A DNA stretch of 51,349 nucleotides, taken from Planctomycetota bacterium. Lineage in GTDB: Bacteria; Planctomycetota; Planctomycetia; Pirellulales; Lacipirellulaceae. Under the pieces are notes generated by a model. It was not told the DNA's origin. It did no database searches and worked only from the letters and a program-made list of their open reading frames with translations. A program made the position numbers and the translations under genes. Where the stretch lies: NCBI GenBank assembly GCA_013152205.1, contig JAADGV010000055.1, positions 1 through 51,349 on the forward strand, in the 5' to 3' direction. Below, piece by piece: positions 45,201 through 51,349 of the stretch (position 1 is the first letter of the stretch; each line of letters starts with the position of its first letter).

Positions 45201-47528
45201 GTCCTCGGGGGTTCCAGGTTTACCTACCACCGAATGGGTAAATACACCGTGGCAGCCGTAGAGCCAACCATCGGGGCCCCAGATAAAAGAGTTGAGCGTT
45301 TCGTGCGTGTCTTCGTAGTGCCAACCGTCGAGTAGCACCTGGGGCTTGGCATCAGGAACGTCGTCGCCATCGTGATCGGGGATAAAAAGCAAATAGGGCG
45401 AAGCGCCAACCCAAACGCCGCCAAAACCGACTTCCAAGCCGCTGACTAGATTAAGCCCTTCGGCAAAGACCTTGCGTTTGTCAAACTTTCCGTCCTGGTT
45501 GGTATCTTCAAAAATCAGAATACGATCGCGACCTTCGCCCTCAGGGGCGCGACGCGGGTACTCGTAGGCCTCAGCCACCCAGATTCGGCCTCGATCGTCG
45601 ATGGCCATTGCAACGGGTTGCTTGACGTCGGGCTCTCCGGCAAAGACCTCTACCGAAAAATCCTCAGGCACCTCCATCGCTTTGGCTGCCGAATCGGGTG
45701 AAAGGCCGGCATGGAGCAAGCTGCTTTTTTTGGCCTCGTCGAGCGACGGGATAGCAGCCCCAGGTTTTTCTTTATGGAAGCGAAAATTGTCGAAATTCAC
45801 ATGGCCCCAGCCGCCGCTGCTCTTATCAACTAGGCGCAAAAAAAAAGTTTGCCCCTCGTGTGCATGCAGATCGACCACGCGTCGTTCAAGATTCTCCCGA
45901 TTATGACCGGATGCCGTGTAGATTACCTTGCCAGTGTCTTTCTGGACGATCTCAAGCACGGTATCGCGGTGCGAGCCACCGCCGATCCGAAAGCTGGCCC
46001 AGGGATGAGTGACATGAAACGAAGCCGACGTAAGAGTACCAACGGGCTTGTCACCATGCTTCTCGTATCCACCAATCCAATATTCTCCTTGGTGTTCGCT
46101 TTTCGAGTCGCCTCGGCGAGAGTGAACGGTATCGCCACGAATTGGCTGACCCGCAAAGGCTTTGCCGCTAGCAGTCCAATCTTTGAGAGTGCCGGTCTCG
46201 AAATCGAGGTTCAGCGGCTTGCCATCGGCCCCGATTGGTAGCATCCCGGTCGTATCGTCTGCGGGCTTTTCTTGCTTGGGCTTGATCGGTTTTGGCTGAG
46301 CCTGTTCCCAGGCAGACTTATCCACCTCTTTGGCGTGATGAATCAGCACAAAAGTGCCCTTCTTGTTGCCCACAATCACATCCGCCCAACCGTCGCCCGT
46401 AACATCGCCCACGCTGACCTGAGTTCCCACTCCCGAATTGAGATCGATTCGATGCGGAACAAACCTAACTTTGCCGTTTTCTCGCACTGTCTTGAACCAA
46501 TAGCTTACGGCAGGGTCACGCGCACCGGGGTCGTTACCGTTATGCGCCCAAAAACGTTTGCCCGTGACGATATCCAGGATGCCATCGCGGTCGATATCGG
46601 CAAGCTCCTGAGCGTGCAACTGCGAGAAAACAATGCCGTAGTCATTTTGCTCGGGCTTCTCTCCCATGATCGAGTGTTCGCGGAACGTGATGGTATCGCC
46701 GTCCGGAATGTTCTCGAACCAGGAAAGCCCGTAAGCGTGCGCCGCTTTGCTGGTCACGACGTCGTTGTCGCCATCGCCATCAAAATCGTAGGCAAACATT
46801 TGGGCGCCGCCGTACTCGGCAAATTGCACGGGATGCCGAGTCCAAAACTCCGCGGTCGAATCATCAGCCGGCTGCTCCCACCAAGCACTTTTTTCTAGCA
46901 AGTCGGGTCGTCCATCGCCGTTAACATCGCCGACACCGATGCCGTGGGTATATCGTTGGTACTCCCCTTTTGGAGAAATGGCATGAAACTTCCAGGGCTG
47001 CGTCGGGTTGGCCGGGTCGGGACCGGCATAGCCGAGTTGCCCACCGGTGTTGAAGACTAGTTCAGGTTTGCCATCCCCGGTAATGTCTTTGACGGTGGGC
47101 GATTCATTATCAACAACCGGGTGAGCCAGATGCGATTTCCAGTGCCCGTCGCCACCCTGCGGGTTTTGATACCAAAAAGTTTCTTTCCCTGGGAAACCGA
47201 TGGCAAGAATGTCTGCCCAACCATCGTTATCGACGTCAAAGGCGTAGGTCAAAAAGTTACCCGAGTAGCCGTTGATATCATACGCTTCTGCAGGGCGAAA
47301 TTCATGACGCTCCGCAAAGTCGGGACCAGCATACCAGTAAGGGCCCGAGACAATATCCATCTTGCCATCCTGGTTGAAGTCGGCAAACGACGCGCCTTCG
47401 CAATAAAACTGATCGGTAAGTTGCAGCCGCTCGAACGAATGAACCCGATAGGTTTCTTCGGCAACGACAGCAAGCGAGCTGCAAAGCAGGAGAGCGAGAA
47501 AAAACAGTGATCGCACGGCAATCATCAT
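42270..47528 (-). CDS. Giant exported PVC-type heme protein: FG-GAP repeats, propeller, HEAT repeats, CxxCH, DUF1080
   Basis: A 1752-residue protein with a signal peptide (SLFFLALLLCSSLAVVAE). Its order of domains is: FG-GAP/VCBS repeats (about 40-400; FADFNQDGKMDIVSG, VGDVNGDGRPDLL and TGDGWADVIVG, Ca2+-binding loops); a beta-sandwich segment (about 435-590); a PVC-type membrane-bound dehydrogenase propeller (about 610-1010; AMAIDDRGRIWVAEAYEYP); HEAT repeats (about 1030-1400); a c-type heme domain with CQQCH (1450-1454) and GPELTGSNRANLDYLL; and a DUF1080 domain (about 1575-1752; NSGIQFRSERL). It probably oxidises or hydrolyses a sugar-like substrate at the cell surface or in the periplasm. 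The Gfo/Idh/MocA gene 66 bases upstream should be co-transcribed. Confidence 0.93.
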   Translation of the reverse strand: MMIAVRSLFFLALLLCSSLAVVAEETYRVHSFERLQLTDQFYCEGASFADFNQDGKMDIVSGPYWYAGPDFAERHEFRPAEAYDINGYSGNFLTYAFDVDNDGWADILAIGFPGKETFWYQNPQGGDGHWKSHLAHPVVDNESPTVKDITGDGKPELVFNTGGQLGYAGPDPANPTQPWKFHAISPKGEYQRYTHGIGVGDVNGDGRPDLLEKSAWWEQPADDSTAEFWTRHPVQFAEYGGAQMFAYDFDGDGDNDVVTSKAAHAYGLSWFENIPDGDTITFREHSIMGEKPEQNDYGIVFSQLHAQELADIDRDGILDIVTGKRFWAHNGNDPGARDPAVSYWFKTVRENGKVRFVPHRIDLNSGVGTQVSVGDVTGDGWADVIVGNKKGTFVLIHHAKEVDKSAWEQAQPKPIKPKQEKPADDTTGMLPIGADGKPLNLDFETGTLKDWTASGKAFAGQPIRGDTVHSRRGDSKSEHQGEYWIGGYEKHGDKPVGTLTSASFHVTHPWASFRIGGGSHRDTVLEIVQKDTGKVIYTASGHNRENLERRVVDLHAHEGQTFFLRLVDKSSGGWGHVNFDNFRFHKEKPGAAIPSLDEAKKSSLLHAGLSPDSAAKAMEVPEDFSVEVFAGEPDVKQPVAMAIDDRGRIWVAEAYEYPRRAPEGEGRDRILIFEDTNQDGKFDKRKVFAEGLNLVSGLEVGFGGVWVGASPYLLFIPDHDGDDVPDAKPQVLLDGWHYEDTHETLNSFIWGPDGWLYGCHGVFTHSVVGKPGTPEDERTKINAGVWRYHPTRHEFEVFAYGTSNPWGVDFNDQGQMFITACVIPHLYHMIQDARYQRQGGTHFNPYTYDDIKTIADHAHYAGNIAEHAWWRRNTPVAHASTNAAGGGHAHAGAMIYLGGSWPKEYHNTIFMNNIHGARLNRDILTPKGSGYVGNHGADFLFARDQASQILNMRYGPDGQVYMIDWYDIQQCHRGDPSAHDRANGRIFRIAYQGAPSVAVDLKPFSDRQLVELQLNSNDWYVRHARRLLQERSVDGTLETAAISRLAEIAASHADETRRLRALWTLHVTGNLSSTVIDQALTDNSPYVRAWVIQLATETVEGNLLPEALDLAVELAKNDPSPIVRLYLASASQQIPPSNRWDLIAALATHDEDADDHNLPLMLWYALEPLVEQDMARALALAQAAETPALFSHTVRRIADIGTEKAITLVVDALAKVSTADEQLTFLNAMAVSLEGRRSLPMPAAWGSTYGQLAKSENTAVRTQARRLAVKFGDSRALDETRSLLSDTATDSKQRKSALQSLLGAKDPQLAPVLQALIADKALRREALRGLAAYAEKNTARVILDSYSSFNGDEKRDALNTLASRPNYAIALLDAIGEKQVAPIDLSADLLRQLRNLGNEEIKTKMSGIWGVVRDTSEDKKKQIAQYRKMIEHKGPAPDQHLGRAIFAKTCQQCHKLFGTGETIGPELTGSNRANLDYLLTNVIDPSAVMAKEYQPTIVVTDDGRTITGIVKKQDDRAVTVVTANETLVLPRDEIEEMMLSQVSMMPDNQWLQMKPHEIRSLVAYLASPQQVPMLATDENAAKFFNGQDLTGWVGDAKYWKVENGEIVGTSPGLKKNHFLVSDMAVGDFELEVKVKLTPNAGNSGIQFRSERLRSGDVKGYQADIGAGWWGKLYEEHGRAILWDKSAQQHLKANAWNEYRIVAVGHKIQTYLNGNLCVDLDDPDGALQGIVALQIHSGPALEVRFKDLKLTPR

Positions 47529-47594
47529 GTCAACATTTCCTTGGTAGGTCGATCAAGTAACAAATGGGGCTGAGCCAAATTGTGGCATATTGCC

Positions 47595-48713
47595 TTACGT
47601 ATTGCACGTAAAATCTGGCAGGCGAACAATTTCGCCGCCTTTGAGCGCCGACTGGTGGGCGCAAATGCCAACGCTGGTCCAGTTGGCCGATTGAGCGGCG
47701 TTGGGCCATGGGTCGCGATCGTCGAGCAGCGAGCGGACCATCTCGTTGACCAAATGGGGATGCGAGCCGCCGTGGCCACCGCCTTGGACGAACGAGAGAT
47801 GCTCGGCATCTTCGATCGTCTGCGTAAATTCCTGAATCTCCGCGGGCAGCAGGTGGGCAAAATCGGGGACAGCAACCGGTTCGGCTATCTCCGGCTCTGG
47901 CCTCTTGGCGGTGTGCAGGATGTGGTCGCCATTTTCGACCAACGACCACTCGAAGCTTTTTTTCGTGCCGTAGACATCGAAGCTTTCGCGATATTGCCGG
48001 GCCGTGTCGTAGAGGAAACGCCAAATATGGGCGCCCACGTCTGAGTCTTTGATTTTGATATGACAGGCTTCGACCGCGAATTGGTTACCCGACTTCTCGC
48101 GGATGTCGTCGCGAACCGTTCCCGAGCCAATGCAAGTCACGTAGTCAGCCAAGCCATCGACCAAGCCCAACACGGGGCTAACGACATGGGTGGCATAATG
48201 CATCGGGATCATGTGCTGCCAATACTCGGGCCAACCGTCCATGTCCTGAGGGTGGCTAGCTTGCATGTATTGCAGCTTGCCAAGCTCGCCTTTTTGGTAG
48301 AGATCTTTGACGAACAAAAACTCGCGACTGTAGACGACCGTTTCGGCCATCATGTATTTCAGCCCCGTGTCTGCGACGAGTTGACAGATCGTTTCGCAAT
48401 CTTCGACGTTGGTAGCCATCGGCACGGTACACATGACGTGTTTGCCAGCCCTGAGCGCTTCGATGCTCATCGGCGCATGGTCAGGGATAGGCGAATTGAT
48501 GTGTACGAAATCAACCCCAGGATCAGCCAGCACATCTTCGTAGCGGGTGTATCGCTTTTCGATGCCAAGCGTATCGCCAACTTCGTTGAGTTTGCTCTCG
48601 GTCCGCTGGCAAATCGCCGCAACATTGGCGTCGGGGTGCTGAAGATAAATAGGGATGAACTCCACGCCAAATCCCAGGCCGACCATCGCCACGTTGACTT
48701 TTTTGTCGCTCAT
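47595..48713 (-). CDS. Gfo/Idh/MocA-family oxidoreductase
   Basis: About 372 residues from the ATG at 48713 (MSDKKVNVAMVGLGFGVEF). The frame extends to 48899 but that part runs into the inverted repeat and looks non-coding. The Rossmann fold has VAMVGLGFGVEF (about 8-19), DFVHINSPIPDHAPMSIEAL and GKHVMCTVPMATNVEDCETI; the usual EKP is replaced by TVPMA, as in one subgroup. MHYATHVVSP and the C-terminal GGGHGGSHPHLVNEMVRSLL are family-like. Members use NAD(P) to oxidise or reduce sugars and inositols. It stands directly upstream of the heme/DUF1080 protein gene, so both may serve one carbohydrate route. Confidence 0.93.
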   Translation of the reverse strand: MSDKKVNVAMVGLGFGVEFIPIYLQHPDANVAAICQRTESKLNEVGDTLGIEKRYTRYEDVLADPGVDFVHINSPIPDHAPMSIEALRAGKHVMCTVPMATNVEDCETICQLVADTGLKYMMAETVVYSREFLFVKDLYQKGELGKLQYMQASHPQDMDGWPEYWQHMIPMHYATHVVSPVLGLVDGLADYVTCIGSGTVRDDIREKSGNQFAVEACHIKIKDSDVGAHIWRFLYDTARQYRESFDVYGTKKSFEWSLVENGDHILHTAKRPEPEIAEPVAVPDFAHLLPAEIQEFTQTIEDAEHLSFVQGGGHGGSHPHLVNEMVRSLLDDRDPWPNAAQSANWTSVGICAHQSALKGGEIVRLPDFTCNT

Positions 48714-48893
48714 CTTGCCACGGCCCCAAATTGAATAAGGGTTTGATTTTGGAAACAACTTCCGAATGGAAATGAAACTTCTCCTAGATACTACCCGGAA
48801 GAAGTCAGGCTGGAAATGAGCCCATTTTTTTGAGGCAACAGCTGAAATTGCGCTCGGTTTACCGCAGAAACAAGTTAAAGCTTGGCTCAAAAC

Positions 48894-48969
48894 CAACACT
48901 AGCCCGACGCGCTAGCGAGGGGAAGGTGGAATACGCGATTTCCCTCGCTAGCGCGTCGGGCTGGTGTTG
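48894..48969. repeat. Inverted repeat of the AGCCCGACGCGCTAGCGAGGG type
   Basis: The left arm (48894-48922) and right arm (48939-48969) share about 28 bases with one T/C difference, separated by about 16 bases. The arm includes CACTAGCCCGACGCGCTAGC. I recall this palindrome as a dispersed intergenic repeat in Pirellulales genomes. It lies between the HtrA stop and the oxidoreductase start and could also fold in RNA as a strong terminator. Confidence 0.85.
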
Positions 48970-49005
48970 CTCGTTCCCAAAAAGGCTTTGAAGCAAGAAG
49001 CAAGC

Positions 49006-50397
49006 CTAGCGGCGGGCCGCAGCGCTTTTGGCGATGGCCAGATGGCCGAAGAAGGTATCTTCGCCGCGAACGATATAGAACTTCACCGAGCCGACACGGG
49101 CTAATGCGTCCGTATGCTCGACGATGTATCGCATGTCCTTGGTCGAGGAGACGGTCCAGCGGTGCAGTTTAACGAGGATGTCGCCCTCCTGGACGCCTTG
49201 CTTGGCAGCTGAACTGCCCGGGCGAACCGAGGTAACTTGCATTCCACCCTTGTATGGCAATTCCGTGGCCCGCATTGCACTTTGCGACGCCTGTTCTAAA
49301 CGCATGCCAAAGGTGTTCCAGGTAGCTTGCTGGACGGAGTCGGTCGCTTGCAGGCTTTGCCTAACTACGCCCGAAGAACGGTTGGCAACGGTTATTTCAA
49401 GCTCAACAATCTCGTCGTCGCGTCTTACTCGCACTGCGACACGCTCGTTGGTTTTGCGGCCAAGCAACGCTCGTTCGACGTCGATATTGCGGCGAATCTT
49501 CACCGAGCCGATTTGTTCGAGGAGGTCGCCCCGTTTGAGTCCACTCTTCTGGGCAGGACTGTTGCGATCGATTCGGCCTATGGTGATCGGGCCTGTGGGG
49601 CCATCGATCGCCATAGGTATCATGCCATGCCAATGGTTGTCGATTCGCTCGATGCTCATTAGTCGTGTGGCGACTTCGAGGGCCTTGTTCAGCGGAATGG
49701 CAAAGCCAATGCCTTGGGCACCTGCCCTTACGGCCACATTTACCCCAATCATTTCGCCATCGATGTTAAGTAGTGGCCCGCCAGAATTTCCGGGATTGAT
49801 GCTGGCATCGGTTTGAATCAAATCGAGATACTGCTGCGTTTCGTTCACTTGCACATTGCGATGCAGTGCGCTGATGATACCTCGGGTTACCGTATGCTCG
49901 TAACCAAAGGCGTTACCGACAGCGATTACCGTTTCGCCGACCATCAGGTCGTGAGACGACCCAAGACGCACCACCGGCAATGGCGAAGGAGTGTGAATCC
50001 GGATGATTGCCAGATCGGTTTTCTTATCGCGAGCAATAATTTTTGCGACGTAAGTACGGCCATTGTCGAGCGTCACATTGATACGGCGAACACCGTCTAC
50101 CACATGATGGTTGGTGAGTATGTAGCCGCGAGAGTCGATCACCACGCCGGTGCCCATGCCATTCACTTGACGCGAAGATCTGCTCCCACCATCAGCGGTG
50201 TTTGTAACCGACTTTTGCCCCTGAATGTTGACGACCGCTGGGCTACAGCCGCGCACTGCGCGCACGATGGGCGTAAGACGTTCGTCCGATACCGCCCAGG
50301 CAGAGCGTGAGCCAGCAGAAAGGCAAATCACTGCTAGCAACGTCTGCAAAGCGACAATGATACGTACAGGAAGGTCGCGGGAGCGCGGGTCAAGCAT
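49006..50397 (-). CDS. HtrA/DegP-type serine protease with two PDZ domains
   Basis: About 463 residues from the ATG at 50397; a GTG at 50529 would add 44 residues ahead of the signal peptide (VALQTLLAVICLSAGSRSAWA). The trypsin-like domain has the full triad: His98 in ILTNHHVVDG, Asp128 in KKTDLAIIRI and Ser205 in SINPGNSGGPLL. PDZ1 follows at about residues 260-340 (ITIGRIDRNSPAQKSGLKRG) and PDZ2 at about 385-455 (MQVTSVRPGSSAAKQGVQEG). Such proteins degrade or refold damaged periplasmic proteins. It lies after the lipoprotein gene on the same strand. No sigma-E-type promoter could be recognised. Confidence 0.94.
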   Translation of the reverse strand: MLDPRSRDLPVRIIVALQTLLAVICLSAGSRSAWAVSDERLTPIVRAVRGCSPAVVNIQGQKSVTNTADGGSRSSRQVNGMGTGVVIDSRGYILTNHHVVDGVRRINVTLDNGRTYVAKIIARDKKTDLAIIRIHTPSPLPVVRLGSSHDLMVGETVIAVGNAFGYEHTVTRGIISALHRNVQVNETQQYLDLIQTDASINPGNSGGPLLNIDGEMIGVNVAVRAGAQGIGFAIPLNKALEVATRLMSIERIDNHWHGMIPMAIDGPTGPITIGRIDRNSPAQKSGLKRGDLLEQIGSVKIRRNIDVERALLGRKTNERVAVRVRRDDEIVELEITVANRSSGVVRQSLQATDSVQQATWNTFGMRLEQASQSAMRATELPYKGGMQVTSVRPGSSAAKQGVQEGDILVKLHRWTVSSTKDMRYIVEHTDALARVGSVKFYIVRGEDTFFGHLAIAKSAAARR

Positions 50398-50593
50398 CGC
50401 GGGTCGTCCAGGGATAATAGCCAGCGCACCGGTGGCGATAACGGGCGGGAATGAATGCCTTGCGGGAGGCATCCGTTTAGGTGTATGCAACGAAGATCGG
50501 CCTACCGTTACGACAGGCTTAAACGTCACAATTGCTAGCCCGCAGAGTCCGCCTAGCTTGTCAACAAATGTGGCAAACGCGGGCAGAGAACCG

Positions 50594-51124
50594 CTAATCG
50601 CGGCCGGGAAGTGCTAGCTGCGGGCCAAAGTCGACCTCAACGGTGTTGTGGTCTACCGACGGTGCGTCAGCACTCACCCCGGTATAGACTGGCCCGGTCG
50701 GCACGGCTAAGAATTTCGAAGGCATTTGCGGTCGATAGCGAACCGCCGGTGGCCCGACAGCAATTCGCCTCTTCAGATCGATGGCATGATCGAAAGCGTA
50801 AAATGCGCTAAGAGCCGGAGCTGGCTCACACACATCCACTGCTTCTACGATTTCTGCTGTTTCTTCGATTTCCGCGATCTCGCATGCGACGCCTACGTCT
50901 TCAATGGGTTCAGATTCCACAACTTCACAGCAGTCAACCGGGCTTGCACATGGAAAAGGCTCACCAGCGGAGCAAAGGTTATCCACAACCTGCGAGAATT
51001 CACAATCAAAGAGTGCGTCGATACATTCACCCGAAGTCATTTGCGAGCGAGCGGAGCAGCCGCTAACGATTGCTAGCGTCAATAGCAACAAGCCAAGGCA
51101 GTAAGTGGTCGAGATTGTCCGCAC
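50594..51124 (-). CDS. Cysteine-rich acidic lipoprotein of unknown function
   Basis: A 176-residue protein with a GTG start and a good ribosome site (GGAG five bases before). The signal peptide ends in a lipobox IVSGC (Cys23), so the mature protein is probably lipid-anchored. The next 75 residues hold about ten Cys (for example DALFDCEFSQVVDNLCSAGE and PVDCCEVVESEP) among many Glu and Asp. The C-terminal part is Pro/Val-rich without a recognised domain. I do not know the family. It may share a transcript with the HtrA-type protease, in which case an envelope role is likely. Confidence 0.72.
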   Translation of the reverse strand: MRTISTTYCLGLLLLTLAIVSGCSARSQMTSGECIDALFDCEFSQVVDNLCSAGEPFPCASPVDCCEVVESEPIEDVGVACEIAEIEETAEIVEAVDVCEPAPALSAFYAFDHAIDLKRRIAVGPPAVRYRPQMPSKFLAVPTGPVYTGVSADAPSVDHNTVEVDFGPQLALPGRD

Positions 51125-51349
51125 TCTTACTCCGTGATTGCTAGCATTGGGGCCGTCTGGTGTCTGCGCATTTTTCGCGCCACTTTGCCTAGATCGGCCT
51201 TCGGGCAGGCGTAACTTTTACCTAACCGGTAAAGTTTCGCAGGCTGCTTACGAAGAAAACTCTCGCAAAGATTGTCCGTTAGACGTCAAGCGGAATTTAG
51301 AGTGGGATCGAAAATAGTTTGATTTTTCAGTACGCCGTAGATGATTTGG
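51125..51349. other. Upstream region of the lipoprotein gene, to window edge
   Basis: No ORF is evident. A dyad, ACTTTTACC-TAACC-GGTAAAGT with one extra base in one arm, lies at 51214-51235, about 90 bases upstream of the lipoprotein start; it may be a regulator site. A promoter could not be placed. Confidence 0.4.

Noticed and set aside
48060..48734. 224-residue plus-strand ORF
   Set aside because: It lies wholly opposite the Gfo/Idh/MocA gene, shows no domain, and is explained by codon bias of the real gene.

Overview
The window looks like chromosomal DNA of a planctomycete, most likely order Pirellulales. The evidence is a 1752-residue protein joining FG-GAP repeats, a PVC-type propeller, HEAT repeats, a CxxCH heme site and a DUF1080 domain; a second DUF1080 protein; a BlaI/BlaR1-type pair whose sensor carries a very long carboxypeptidase-regulatory-like tail; a glycine-rich 'mu-protocadherin'-type surface protein; and clusters of short palindromes of a kind I recall from these genomes. 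Genus and species cannot be fixed from the sequence alone. I saw no rRNA, tRNA or CRISPR array.

Layout. 1-14.4 kb (all minus strand): a DUF1080 gene whose 3' end looks interrupted, an RND pump with its HlyD-type adaptor, a YggS-type PLP protein, a second RND pump with adaptor (4-base overlap), and an SMC-like ATPase with two C-terminal HhH/DUF4332-like modules. 14.8-16.4 kb (plus): an HTH-EIIA(Ntr) fusion followed by a receiver-like protein. 16.4-23.5 kb: two palindrome arrays flank an orphan ImmA/IrrE-like protein and the BlaR1/BlaI pair. 23.9-28.1 kb (plus): three exported proteins (DUF1254/DUF1214, SnoaL-like, glycine-rich), two of which share a duplicated leader. 28.1-30.6 kb (minus): DUF1569, AhpD-like and DinB-like proteins with a TetR regulator; two matching 18-bp palindromes lie on either side of tetR. 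30.9-34.8 kb: PrsW-like protease, a frameshifted ruvB and a divergent NRAMP-like transporter. 35.2-38.5 kb: a single-domain response regulator and a hybrid histidine kinase. 38.6-42.3 kb: a GNAT/FemAB-like protein divergent from feoA-feoB, with a Fur-box-like palindrome between them. 42.3-51.1 kb (minus): the large heme protein with a Gfo/Idh/MocA oxidoreductase upstream, an HtrA-type protease with two PDZ domains, and a cysteine-rich lipoprotein.

How the parts may work together. The RND/HlyD genes form two efflux units without an outer-membrane channel gene here. The TetR gene probably controls itself and the DinB/AhpD-like genes through the shared palindrome TTTGAA-N6-TTCAAA. BlaI should repress the blaI-blaR1 operon, with BlaR1 as protease sensor. 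Fur-type iron control of feoAB is well supported. No single new defence or biosynthetic system stands out. The most unusual signals are the matched operator pair, the mosaic palindrome arrays with covarying 3-nt-loop hairpins, the ruvB frameshift, the SMC-HhH fusion with a Cys/His cluster between its coiled coils, and the duplicated leader.
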